DNA from: CAZRDB01 sp964598695
GTDB taxonomy: Bacteria; Armatimonadota; Zipacnadia; UBA1398
Reading direction: 5' to 3'
Assembly: GCA_964598695.1 (NCBI GenBank)
Contig: CAZRDB010000040.1
Location: 1-30,797 of the forward strand
Length of the DNA: 30,797 bases
Part shown: positions 1 through 7,680 of the stretch, piece by piece
Numbering within the stretch: the stretch's first letter is position 1
Layout of the letters: each line of letters begins with the position of its first letter
Program-made: the position numbers and the translations under genes
The notes under the pieces: generated by a model
What the model was told of the DNA's origin: nothing
Database searches by the model: none
Seen by the model: only the letters and a program-made list of their open reading frames with translations

Positions 1-276
1 ACATGCGCAACTCGTCTCCGATAGAGAACTACTCCATTTGAGCAAAGGTCATTAGGAGCCTTCGCGGCGTGGCATGGGCACCCACCGACTCGACGCGTGC
101 CGCACTCGCCATCGATGCCTCACTGTCCTAGCAGACTCCGAGCGAACCGCTCTCACACTGGCGCTGCGTTAGCGCGGCTGGGGCAGGCGGGGATGGCCGG
201 CACAGCCGCGCCCCACGCGGCCACCCGGCGGCCAACCGTGGTTTCGGGCGCCTCGACGGGGATCCCTGCCGTCGCC
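1..276. other. Left-edge intergenic stretch without a recognised gene
   Basis: No coding sequence is supported here. The plus-strand frames are closed by stops within about the first 60 bases, and the longer open frames that follow lie antisense to the DUF4091 gene. Bases 172-180 and 203-211 form a 9-bp inverted repeat (GCGCGGCTG / CAGCCGCGC) with a 22-base loop. It lies about 65-105 bases past the stop of the minus-strand DUF4091 gene, so it might act as a weak terminator, but it has no T-tract. The first ~60 bases are visibly more AT-rich than the rest. A gene may lie just beyond the edge, but nothing here shows it. Confidence 0.5.
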
Positions 277-2217
277 TCACCCCTGCCCTCGCGGTCGGGC
301 GACGGGCCAGGCGCGGTGGAGGCGGCGCTCGGCGCCGTCCTTGCGCGCGGTCACCTCGATCGTGGGCGGCATCGGCGGGAAGATGTGCGCGAGGAAGGTC
401 CCGTCCGGCTGGGCGAAGACCCTCTCGCCGTTGACGGTCACCTCGGCGCCCGGCTCGGCGATGCCCCGCACCCCGACGGCGATGGGGCCGGGCGTCAGCG
501 CCGTCGACGTCGGTGGGTCGGTCTCGACATAGAGCCGGGGGGCGGTCTCGAGCGCAGCCAACTCCTCGAGCACCCCCCGGCGGAAGGCGAGGAGCCGCGC
601 CCCCTCGCGCGGCCAGTCGATGATCGTCGGGACGACCTCAGCGGCGATCTCGTCGGAGCGGCGCTCCGGGTGGAAGAGGCCCTCGGGCGCGTTGAGACCG
701 GCAAGGAGCGCCTCCGTCCGCTCGCGGAGCAGCCAGAGCAGCTCGTAGTCCTCGATGCCGTCGCGGACCGCCTCGTACCGGAGCGAGGAGACCGGCCCCT
801 CGGGCCCCGGGTAGAGCACCCAGCAGTCGCCGGGCGGGAGCGTCTCGGGGCCGTCGCTCTCCCACGGATCCTGGTGCCAGAAGTTGAGGCCCCAGTGGAG
901 GTAGCCGGGCATCGCGTAGCGCCAGTTGATCCAGTGGAGCGAGCGCGGGGCCGTGAGCGGCGCGTCGAGGAAACGGCTCGGGAACGGCGCGACGGGGTGG
1001 CAGCAGGTGTAGAACCACATCTCGGCTCCGCGGGCCTGCGCCGCGCGATAGTCGTCGATCCAGTGGTAGTAGTGCGTGAGCTTCGGCACCCAGACCTCGA
1101 GGCTGTCGCCCATGTCGGGCGCCTCGATGGCGTCGATCCGCCGGATCCCGGGCGCGAGTGAGTGGATCCAGGCCGAGACGCGCCGGAACTCGGGCACCGA
1201 CTGCACGAAGGGCTCATCGGCGATGTGCAGCAGCGCCTTCTCGAGCCAGCCGCGCTCCGCGAGATGCGCCTCGAGCGCCGGCAGCACCGTCGGCAGGGCC
1301 TCCTCTGCCGCGACCGACCCAACCTCGCCCGTCGCGGCATCGGTGACGCTCCACGGGCCGAGGGGGATCGTGCCGTCCTCGCGGTCGCAGGCGCCGAGGA
1401 AGCTGATCTCGATGTTGTCGCAGACCCCCTCGGCCTCGCACATCTCGACCCAGCGATCGAACCGGGAGAAGTCGCAACGGAGCGCGCCATCGGCCGCCCG
1501 GGTGAGGCCGATCGCGCTCGTCGGCACCCACAGCATGGTCTGGCGGTGGGCGCGCGCCTCGCGGGCGTACAGGCTCGAGATCCGGTAGAACTCGTCACTC
1601 CACATCTCGACCCCGTAGCGCCCCGCGATGCCTTCGTGGCTGATCCAGTTCGTGAAGGCGAGGTGGCGCTGCTCCGGGATGGCCACCGGCCACACGCGGG
1701 CCGTGACGGGGACCTCGGCCGAGCCACCCTCCCAGGCGAGCCGGGCCGTCGTGCGGTACTCCCCGGCCGGGGTCCCGGGCGCCGTGCGCAGGCGCAGGTA
1801 GACGCACTGGGTCTCGCCAGCCGGTACGTTCACGCCCTCGGACGGCCACGGGGGGATCGGGTCGGGCACACGCTCGCCCACGAGCGCGATCCGATCGGCG
1901 GTGTCCTCCGGGAAGCCGAGGGGGCTGTTGTGTGTGAGTGGGACCGTCGCGACACGGAAGACCTCGACGGGGATGCCGGCGGCGCCGGCCTGCGCCGTGA
2001 GCGGCTCGGCCTCGACGGTGAGGGCCGCAATCGGCTCGTCGGCTCGAATGGCGATCTGGCAGCCCTCGTACTCGTTGGCGGCGAGGTCGAGGGAGGCCTC
2101 TGCAGCCCGGGCCTCGGGAGGCTCGGCAGTCGGGAGGACCTTGTCCAGCGCCCCCGGTACCCAGACCTCGACCGCGCCGATCGCCACCGTGCCCGCGAAC
2201 CACAGAGCTGCCACCAT
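277..2217 (-). CDS. DUF4091 / GH123-like secreted glycoside hydrolase
   Basis: This 646-residue protein has the arrangement of DUF4091 proteins related to GH123 (beta-N-acetylgalactosaminidases). A short hydrophobic N-terminus (about residues 1-17) looks like a secretion signal. A beta-sandwich covers about 30-175, then a TIM-barrel-like catalytic region covers about 180-500. The adjacent acidic pair D334-E335, in the context HIADEP, matches the Asp-Glu pair that GH123 enzymes use for substrate-assisted catalysis on N-acetyl sugars. The barrel ends with the typical RYEAVRDGIEDYELLWLL segment. A small Ig-like domain with repeated G-x-V-T-V-N-G character follows at about 570-640. The ATG start is preceded by an AGGAAGGGG-like ribosome site. 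The gene lies 86 bp downstream of the Fic gene on the same strand. The true substrate is unknown; DUF4091 members are often found with polysaccharide catabolism genes. Confidence 0.85.
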   Translation of the reverse strand: MVAALWFAGTVAIGAVEVWVPGALDKVLPTAEPPEARAAEASLDLAANEYEGCQIAIRADEPIAALTVEAEPLTAQAGAAGIPVEVFRVATVPLTHNSPLGFPEDTADRIALVGERVPDPIPPWPSEGVNVPAGETQCVYLRLRTAPGTPAGEYRTTARLAWEGGSAEVPVTARVWPVAIPEQRHLAFTNWISHEGIAGRYGVEMWSDEFYRISSLYAREARAHRQTMLWVPTSAIGLTRAADGALRCDFSRFDRWVEMCEAEGVCDNIEISFLGACDREDGTIPLGPWSVTDAATGEVGSVAAEEALPTVLPALEAHLAERGWLEKALLHIADEPFVQSVPEFRRVSAWIHSLAPGIRRIDAIEAPDMGDSLEVWVPKLTHYYHWIDDYRAAQARGAEMWFYTCCHPVAPFPSRFLDAPLTAPRSLHWINWRYAMPGYLHWGLNFWHQDPWESDGPETLPPGDCWVLYPGPEGPVSSLRYEAVRDGIEDYELLWLLRERTEALLAGLNAPEGLFHPERRSDEIAAEVVPTIIDWPREGARLLAFRRGVLEELAALETAPRLYVETDPPTSTALTPGPIAVGVRGIAEPGAEVTVNGERVFAQPDGTFLAHIFPPMPPTIEVTARKDGAERRLHRAWPVARPRGQG

Positions 2218-2303
2218 GGGGATTCCCCTTCCTCGACGCCACCAGGGCGATGCGGGAGGGTTCGGCTGTAGGTGGGCGGGACCTGCGAGGAGGGGCCGGA
2301 GCG

Positions 2304-3488
2304 TCAGTCGTCGTCACCGAACAGGTCAATGTACGGCTGGTAGGCGAAGCGGCGGTAGCGAGGGCGCCCGGTTATCTCGCTGAGGACTCCATGGTCGGCA
2401 AGCCTGGCCACGAGCTGGTTGGCCGCCTGGAATGTGACCCCGCAGAGCCGCTGCAGGTCATCGACAGACACGATCGGGCGCTCATAGAGGTACTCGAGCA
2501 CGCGGAGCCCGTTCCCGGCCGCCCGGCCGAGGTTGTCCATGATCGTGGCCCTGTCCCGCTCACGGAGCGCCAGGATGCGCCGCGCGGTCTCGGTTGCCTG
2601 CCGGCTCACCTCCGCGACGCCGCGGCAGAAGAACGTGAGCCACTCCTCCCAAGCGCCGGAATCGCGCACAGCCTGCAGATGCTCGTAGTAGGCGGATCGA
2701 TGGCGCCGGAAGTAGTGCGAGAGGTAGAGAACAGGCTTGACGAGGACACCATGTTCACAGAGGAGGAAGGGGATCAGTAGGCGCCCTACACGCCCGTTGC
2801 CGTCCAGGAACGGGTGGATCGTCTCAAACTGCGCATGGGCGAGCCCGATCCGGATGAGCAGTGGAAGCTCGGAGTTCGAGCCGTGCAGGAAGCGCTCCAG
2901 GTCGCCCATGGCCTGCGGCACCTCATGCGGCGGGGGCGGAACGAACGTGGCCTCGGACAGAACGCAGTTTGCGGGGCCGATCCAGTTCTGGCTCTTGCGT
3001 AGCTCGCCTGGCGTGAGGCTGGGATGCGAGCCATGGAGCCCCTCAAGCAGCTTGGCGTGGATCTCGCGGATCAGTCGGACCGAGACAGGCAGATCGGCGA
3101 GGCGCGCCAGGCCGTAGCTCATGGCTCCGATGTAGTTCACTACCTCGGCAGTATCGCGGGGGCGGTCGGGCGAGAGCACTTGAGCCTCGGCAGCGAGGAC
3201 GTCCTGCAGGGAGCTCTGAGTGCCCTCAATCTGGCTTGAGAGGACGGCCTCCTTCCGTACATACATCAGGACGAACAGGTCAGGGTTGGGCAGCGTGGCG
3301 ATCGAGCCGTCCAGCCGACCGAGGGTCCGGTCTGCCTCGGAGAGCGCGACGATGAGGCCACCACCTACCCGTACGGGCGGGTCCGGGGGCAGGGGAGCCG
3401 GAATGAACGCACGGTAGCCAGCGGGCTGGCGGATGTATCTGCCGGCGCGGGATGGGATGGAGGAGCCTCCCATCGCGTCCTCGGGCAT
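2304..3488 (-). CDS. Class II Fic protein (AMP-transferase family) with C-terminal winged helix
   Basis: This 394-residue protein carries the complete Fic motif HPFLDGNGRVGR, with the catalytic histidine at about residue 225. Fic enzymes usually transfer AMP from ATP to hydroxyl side chains of target proteins. An N-terminal inhibitory motif, S84-SQI-E88-G89, fits the [ST]xxxE[GN] pattern of class II Fic proteins. Its glutamate blocks ATP binding until relieved, so the enzyme is probably self-inhibited rather than half of a toxin-antitoxin pair. Residues ~320-394 form a DNA-binding-like winged helix (VDDLQRLCGVTFQAANQLVARL). The ATG at 3488 is chosen because AGGAGG lies 8 bases upstream; upstream in-frame codons lack such a site. 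The upstream intergenic region contains the 41-bp dyad array, an obvious candidate for binding by the winged helix or another regulator. That link is inference. Confidence 0.92.
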   Translation of the reverse strand: MPEDAMGGSSIPSRAGRYIRQPAGYRAFIPAPLPPDPPVRVGGGLIVALSEADRTLGRLDGSIATLPNPDLFVLMYVRKEAVLSSQIEGTQSSLQDVLAAEAQVLSPDRPRDTAEVVNYIGAMSYGLARLADLPVSVRLIREIHAKLLEGLHGSHPSLTPGELRKSQNWIGPANCVLSEATFVPPPPHEVPQAMGDLERFLHGSNSELPLLIRIGLAHAQFETIHPFLDGNGRVGRLLIPFLLCEHGVLVKPVLYLSHYFRRHRSAYYEHLQAVRDSGAWEEWLTFFCRGVAEVSRQATETARRILALRERDRATIMDNLGRAAGNGLRVLEYLYERPIVSVDDLQRLCGVTFQAANQLVARLADHGVLSEITGRPRYRRFAYQPYIDLFGDDD

Positions 3489-3653
3489 GTGCCATACCTC
3501 CTGTTCCACCGGCGCCCTAAGCGCCACGCACCGGTGCCTTGCCACCTACCGTGGTGCCTGCCTGGCTTCCCATGCATTCGGCTGGCTCTCAGCCTTGTCC
3601 GGCCTGCATGGCGCTCTCCTGCTGCTCCGCCGCTGTGTCCCGCTGGCCTGTGG

Positions 3654-3856
3654 AGCTCTTGGCTAGTTCATCTATCGCTTCACGTAGCCTCCCAGTTCCT
3701 CAGCTAACTCATCTGTCGCTTTACTTAGCCACCAGACTTCTTGGCTAACTAATCGTTGCCTTTACTTAGCCACCGGACTTCTTGGCTAACTAATCGCTGC
3801 CTTTACTTAGCCATCGGATCCCCTGGCTAACCCATTCCTGTCTTCACTTAGCCACC
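3654..3856. repeat. 41-bp tandem array of alternating TGGCTAA / TTAGCCA half-sites
   Basis: Five head-to-tail units run 3654-3693 (40), 3694-3733 (40), 3734-3774 (41), 3775-3815 (41) and 3816-3856 (41). Each unit holds TGGCTAA, a 17-base spacer, then the reverse complement TTAGCCA; a 10-base spacer follows before the next unit. Exact half-sites are at 3742, 3783 and 3824 (TGGCTAA) and at 3725, 3766, 3807 and 3848 (TTAGCCA). The outer copies are diverged (TGGCTAG, CAGCTAA, GTAGCCT) but keep the 17/10 spacing. Units 3 and 4 are almost identical. A degenerate sixth unit follows, with TTAGCCA at 3872. Each pair could form a hairpin in DNA or RNA, or a row of dyad operator sites. It is not a CRISPR array, because the spacers are themselves repeated. 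Confidence 0.93.
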
Positions 3857-4036
3857 GAACTACCCGGCCCGTTAGCCAACGGCCCTGCCCGGCCTCAGAG
3901 CCTCCCAGCTGACCGACGACTCACCCAGCCAACCCCCGCACCCGTTCGGGCCTACGTTCCTGCACGTTTGCCGCGGGCGTCTGGCTAAGGCCAGGCCCGA
4001 GCTGCTCGCAGGCCGTCCCCCTCCAGCCCCTTCCCG

Positions 4037-4065
4037 TTCCCACCTGCGGAGGCGCGTGCTACGAT
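4037..4065 (+). promoter_or_regulatory. Predicted sigma70-type promoter of proS
   Basis: TTCCCA at 4037-4042 and TACGAT at 4060-4065 are separated by 17 bases. Each matches 4 of 6 positions of the TTGACA/TATAAT consensus. Initiation would be near 4072, giving a leader of about 40 bases before the GTG start at 4111. The placement is good but the match is only moderate. Confidence 0.5.
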
Positions 4066-4110
4066 ACGAGTCTCGCACTCTGGGGCAGCTTCAGGAGAGG
4101 ACCATCGGAC

Positions 4111-5547
4111 GTGTCGTCACAGAATGAGCGGTTCCTGGCCGACTTCCACACGGATTTCCCCGAATGGTACCAGGACGTAGTCCGCAAGGCCCGGCTCGCC
4201 GAGTCGGCGCCGGTCGCCGGCTGCATGATCATCAAGCCGTACGGCTACGCCCTGTGGGAGAACATGGTCCGCGTCCTGGACGGCATGTTCAAGGAGACCG
4301 GCCACGAGAACGTGTACTTCCCGGCCCTGATCCCCGAGAGCTACCTCCACCGTGAGGCCCAGCATGTCGAGGGCTTCTCGCCCGAGTGCGCCGTCATCAC
4401 CCACGGGGGCGGCAAGGAGCTGGACGAGCCCCTCGTCTTCCGGCCGACCTCCGAGACGATCATCTGGCAGACCTACGCGGACTGGGTGGAGTCGTACCGC
4501 GACCTCCCGCTGCTGTACAACCAGTGGGCCAACGTCTGCCGCTGGGAGATGCGCCCCCGCCTCTTCCTCCGCACCCGCGAGTTCCTCTGGCAGGAGGGCC
4601 ACACCGCGCACTCCACGAGCGAGGAGGCCGTCGAAGAGACTCTCCGCATGCTCGAGGTCTACCGCGCGTTCGCGGAGGAGACACTCGCGCTGCCCGTCTA
4701 CCCCGGGGTGAAGACCGAGTCGGAGCGGTTCCCGGGCGCGGTCGACACCTACTCGATCGAGGCGATGATGCGCGACAAGAAGGCGCTCCAGGCCGGGACG
4801 AGCCACTTCCTCGGCCAGAACTTCGCCAAGGCCTTCAACGTCACGTTCCAGAACGACAAGGGCGAGCGCGAGTACGTCTGGGGCACGAGCTGGGGCGTCT
4901 CGACCCGCCTCGTCGGCGCCGTCGTCATGGGCCACGGCGACGAGCTGGGCCTCCGGCTCCCCCCCCGCATCGCGCCCTTCCAGGTGGTCATCGTTCCGGT
5001 CTACCAGGACGCGAGCCGCGAGCGCGTGCTGGCGGCGGCGCGCGAGCTGGCGGCGGCGCTCAAGCCCGTCGCCCGCGTGAAGCTCGACGACCGCGACAAC
5101 CTCAAGCCCGGCTTCAAGTACAACGAGTGGGAGCTGTGCGGCGTGCCCCTGCGCATCGAGCTGGGCCCCAAGGATCTCGACCAGAGCCAGTGCGTGCTCG
5201 CCCGCCGGACCGGAGGCAAGAAGCGGCCCGCCGCTCTCGACGGCATCGTGGCGACCGTCGCCTCGGAACTCGAGGAGATCCAGCGCGAGCTGTACGAGGA
5301 CGCCCTCCGGTTCCGTTCCGACAACACGCGACCCGTCGAGACCTACGATGAGCTGAAGAGCTGGATCGAGAAGGGCGCCTTCGTGAGCGCCCACTGGTGC
5401 GAGTCGGCCACGTGCGAACTGACGATCAAGAACGAGACCAAGGCGACGATCCGCTGCGTCCCGCTCGACCGGAAGGCCGAGGAGGGCAAGTGCGTCCTCT
5501 GCGGCGCACCCTCCCACGGACGCGTGCTGATCGCCAAGGCCTACTAG
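4111..5547 (+). CDS. proS: Prolyl-tRNA synthetase, archaeal/eukaryotic-type short form
   Basis: This 478-residue enzyme charges tRNA-Pro with proline in the cytoplasm. The class II catalytic core runs through about residue 280. Motif 2 is NVCRWEMRPRLFLRTREFLWQEGH, and the motif 3 region ends GLRLPPRIAP. The HGTP anticodon-binding domain (about 285-390) follows directly, with no inserted editing domain. The C-terminal domain (about 405-478) has cysteine pairs (CESATC, CVLC) like the zinc-binding tail of this type. Length and layout fit the archaeal/eukaryotic-like ProRS rather than the ~570-residue bacterial form. The GTG start follows CAGGAGAGG by about 10 bases. A perfect 19-bp hairpin just downstream probably ends the transcript. 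This type occurs in many bacterial phyla, so it does not by itself show recent transfer. Confidence 0.97.
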   Translation: MSSQNERFLADFHTDFPEWYQDVVRKARLAESAPVAGCMIIKPYGYALWENMVRVLDGMFKETGHENVYFPALIPESYLHREAQHVEGFSPECAVITHGGGKELDEPLVFRPTSETIIWQTYADWVESYRDLPLLYNQWANVCRWEMRPRLFLRTREFLWQEGHTAHSTSEEAVEETLRMLEVYRAFAEETLALPVYPGVKTESERFPGAVDTYSIEAMMRDKKALQAGTSHFLGQNFAKAFNVTFQNDKGEREYVWGTSWGVSTRLVGAVVMGHGDELGLRLPPRIAPFQVVIVPVYQDASRERVLAAARELAAALKPVARVKLDDRDNLKPGFKYNEWELCGVPLRIELGPKDLDQSQCVLARRTGGKKRPAALDGIVATVASELEEIQRELYEDALRFRSDNTRPVETYDELKSWIEKGAFVSAHWCESATCELTIKNETKATIRCVPLDRKAEEGKCVLCGAPSHGRVLIAKAY

Positions 5548-5553
5548 CGTCTG

Positions 5554-5595
5554 CCGGCTCGCTGCGCCCGGCGCCGGCCGGGCGCAGCGAGCCGG
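5554..5595 (+). terminator. Hairpin terminator after proS
   Basis: A perfect 19-bp stem (5554-5572 with 5577-5595) with a 4-base loop begins seven bases after the proS stop. It is very GC-rich and has no following T-run, as is common in GC-rich genomes. It separates proS from the lipoprotein gene at 5620. Confidence 0.75.
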
Positions 5596-5619
5596 GATCT
5601 CGCTCGGAGGGATCCACCG

Positions 5620-6888
5620 GTGCGCCGCTCCCTGCTGGTCGCTCGCATCCTCCTCGCCGCCGTGCTCCCGCTCGCCGCTTGCTCGTGCCAGCGCGCCGAG
5701 CCCGCGGCGGCGCAGACGGCCGCTCTCGCCCCCGAGCCCGGGCGCGAGGAGCCCGAGGGCGCCGCGGTCCGCACCGAGCCGGCGTTGTCTCGCGACCCGG
5801 CGCCGTTCGCGCTCGCGCGCCTCGGTCGCCCCGTGATCGGCCACGCGCTCGGCTGCGGGAGTGAGCTGCCCCTGGCCTGCCTCACGGCGGACCAGCTCGC
5901 CGCTCTCGGAGCGGCCGCGGAACCCATCGCTCGGCTCCCTCTCCCGCAGGTCTCCGGAATGCGGCCCGTCCAGGTGGAGTGGCGGAGCGACACCGCCGAG
6001 CCCACAGTGGCCTGGCAGATCGGGAAGGGCGAGGACACGCTCTACCTCACGCCGTGGGGCGAGGTGCTGGCCGGGGGCCCGGCGCTCGTGCGCAGCACGA
6101 GGCCGGTCGAGGCGACGAAGCTGCTCGAGAGATCGCTCGGCGCGACCGAGGCGACCCTCAGCTTCCCCGCGCCCGAGGGCCAGAGCTGGGGCGCGCCCGA
6201 CCCGCGGACCGTCGCGGCGCTGCGCTCCTGCTACCTGATCCAGCTCGGGCTCACGGCCGAGGCGCGGGCCGCCGCCGAGGAGGCCGGGGCCGAAGGCTTC
6301 GCCGCACTGCCGGCCGCGCTGGCCCGCACGGGCCATCAGGCCGCGATCGAGGGGCTCGTCGACGGTTGGAGCCATCATCGGGCCTGGTGGACGCTCGAGC
6401 AGGTGCGGGGCGTCTCGGGGAACTACGCCGGACAGACGGACCTCGTGCGAGCGCAGGACGTGCTGGAGCGCATGGCCGCGGAGGACCTGGCGCCGCTGAC
6501 CAACCCGGACCCCCCGGGAGCGGCCGAGATGACCCCGGGAGGCGCGCGATACCTGGTCTGGTGCTTCCGCGATTCCGGCGGCCCGCCCGAGCTGCGGATG
6601 GCCGAAGGCGTCGGCGACCCGGTGACCCGTCTGCTCGCGGGCGGCACCGCGGCGACCGAGGTGCTGGCGGCTTCGCTCGACGACGACCGGCTGACCCGCC
6701 AGCTTGCCGAGCAGGGCCCCGAGCCGCTCCCGAGACTGCTCACGTTCGGCGACCTGGCGCTGGAGTTGCTGGAGGCCCGCCTGGGCACGTCGTTTCGCGA
6801 GCCGGGCGAGCCCCGGCTCTCCGCGCTCTCGCCCGAGCGGCGGGCGACCGTGATCCAGGCCGCCCGCGCGGCCATCGCCGCCCCGTGA
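5620..6888 (+). CDS. Predicted lipoprotein of unknown function
   Basis: This 422-residue protein begins with a classical lipoprotein signal: basic MRR, a hydrophobic stretch, then the lipobox LAAC with the lipidated cysteine at residue 21. An Ala/Pro/Glu-rich low-complexity linker runs to about residue 60. The rest is a mixed, probably globular domain with no motif I recognise; the C-terminal third (about 290-422) looks helical. The GTG start is supported by CGGAGG nine bases upstream. The gene stands between the proS hairpin and cheD and is about 115 bp from cheD. Homologues may be restricted to related genomes; I cannot assign a function. Confidence 0.75.
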   Translation: MRRSLLVARILLAAVLPLAACSCQRAEPAAAQTAALAPEPGREEPEGAAVRTEPALSRDPAPFALARLGRPVIGHALGCGSELPLACLTADQLAALGAAAEPIARLPLPQVSGMRPVQVEWRSDTAEPTVAWQIGKGEDTLYLTPWGEVLAGGPALVRSTRPVEATKLLERSLGATEATLSFPAPEGQSWGAPDPRTVAALRSCYLIQLGLTAEARAAAEEAGAEGFAALPAALARTGHQAAIEGLVDGWSHHRAWWTLEQVRGVSGNYAGQTDLVRAQDVLERMAAEDLAPLTNPDPPGAAEMTPGGARYLVWCFRDSGGPPELRMAEGVGDPVTRLLAGGTAATEVLAASLDDDRLTRQLAEQGPEPLPRLLTFGDLALELLEARLGTSFREPGEPRLSALSPERRATVIQAARAAIAAP

Positions 6889-7003
6889 TCGGCCGGCAGG
6901 CCCCTCTCGCCGGCGAGATCCTGCTGGTCGCGGAACGGCGCATCCGCTAGGATTCGGCCGGACAGACGCCTGGTGCCTGCGCGGCCGCCACAGGAGTGGA
7001 CGC

Positions 7004-7618
7004 TTGCTCACCCAGCGTATGGTCGGACTCGGCGCGATCGTCGCCTCACGCACTGACGCGGACGTGTTGGTCGCTCACGCGCTTGGCTCCTGTGTGGCCG
7101 TCTGCCTCTACGACCCCGGCAACCGCGCGGGGGCGATGGTCCATGTCGTGCTCCCCGAGGGCGACGGGCGTCGCGGACGCTCCCCCGGGATGCACATGAC
7201 AACGGCCGTGCCCGCGGCGGTTCGCGCGCTGACGGAACTGGGCTGCAAGAAGCGCAGCCTGCTGGCCGGGATCGCCGGCGGGGCGGCGATGTTCAGCCCG
7301 GACACCGACCTCTTCGCCGTCGGCCAGCGCAACGCCGAGGCTGCCCACCGGATCCTCGCGGAGCACCGAATCCCCCTCATGCTCGCCGATACGGGGGGAA
7401 CGCTCCCGCGCACGGCGATGCTGGAGATCGAGAGCGGAACGCTGATCGTCTGCCAGGTGGGCCTGCCGCCCCATGCGCGGAAGGCGGGTGCGCAACACGG
7501 CGGCCAACCTCGGATCGCGCGTCTCGGCGCTGTCGACCCTGCCAGCGGATCGACCGGAGGGGTCGGCCCACGCGTACCGGCCAACCCGCTCTACAAGGAC
7601 CCCAACCCGCGGCGTTAG
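7004..7618 (+). CDS. cheD: CheD-like glutamine deamidase (orphan)
   Basis: CheD deamidates glutamines of chemoreceptors and interacts with CheC. This 204-residue protein shows the family core: ALGSCVAVCLYDP with C30, MVHVVLP with H47, AGIAGGAAMF, NAEAAHRIL and DTGGTLPR. C30 and H47 correspond to the catalytic Cys27 and His44 of Thermotoga CheD. The threonine of the triad (Thr21 there) aligns with A24 here. About 45 extra residues, rich in Gly and Pro, extend the C-terminus beyond the usual end. The TTG at 7004 is chosen because CAGGAG lies seven bases upstream; ATG at 7019 is a plausible alternative. No receptor, cheA, cheW or cheC is in the window. A TAGGAT near 6948 could be its -10 box, but no good -35 was seen. 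Confidence 0.88.
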   Translation: MLTQRMVGLGAIVASRTDADVLVAHALGSCVAVCLYDPGNRAGAMVHVVLPEGDGRRGRSPGMHMTTAVPAAVRALTELGCKKRSLLAGIAGGAAMFSPDTDLFAVGQRNAEAAHRILAEHRIPLMLADTGGTLPRTAMLEIESGTLIVCQVGLPPHARKAGAQHGGQPRIARLGAVDPASGSTGGVGPRVPANPLYKDPNPRR

Positions 7619-7621
7619 AGA

Positions 7622-7677
7622 GGTTCCCGTAAGCTCTCGCACGCAAGAGCGAAGACCCGCGGAGACTCTCGGGAACC
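7622..7677. terminator. Branched hairpin between convergent cheD and rph
   Basis: GGTTCCCG (7622-7629) pairs with CGGGAACC (7670-7677). Inside, GCTCT (7633-7637) pairs with AGAGC (7646-7650). It fills the 62-bp gap between the two convergent stop codons, so it probably terminates in both directions. Confidence 0.55.
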
Positions 7678-7680
7678 GCG

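Larger units (their letters stand above)
3489..4110. other. Long divergent intergenic region (Fic / proS)
   Basis: This 622-bp region lies between the divergent Fic and proS genes. It contains the 41-bp dyad array (3654-3856), an additional TTAGCCA at 3872-3878, an isolated TGGCTAA near 3982, and the proS promoter (4037-4065). Short open frames cross it (e.g. 3489-3707, 3539-3748), but I do not call them genes. They have no family resemblance, and the repeat period of 41 bp is not a multiple of three. The region is poorer in GC than the flanking genes around the array. No tRNA or known riboswitch fold was recognised. Confidence 0.7.

Noticed and set aside
2304..3488. Fic-type toxin-antitoxin module
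   Set aside because: The inhibitory motif is inside the same protein and no small antitoxin gene flanks it, so a class II self-inhibited enzyme fits better.
3489..3748. Small genes over the dyad array
   Set aside because: The short open frames change register through a 41-bp repeat, lack ribosome sites I trust, and resemble nothing known.
3654..3856. CRISPR array
   Set aside because: The whole 41-bp unit, including both spacers, is repeated; there are no unique spacers and no cas genes.
4117..7053. A 978-codon minus-strand open frame opposite proS and the lipoprotein gene
   Set aside because: It is a shadow of GC-rich codon use: it spans two real genes and a terminator and shows Arg/Leu/Gly-rich composition with no family motifs.
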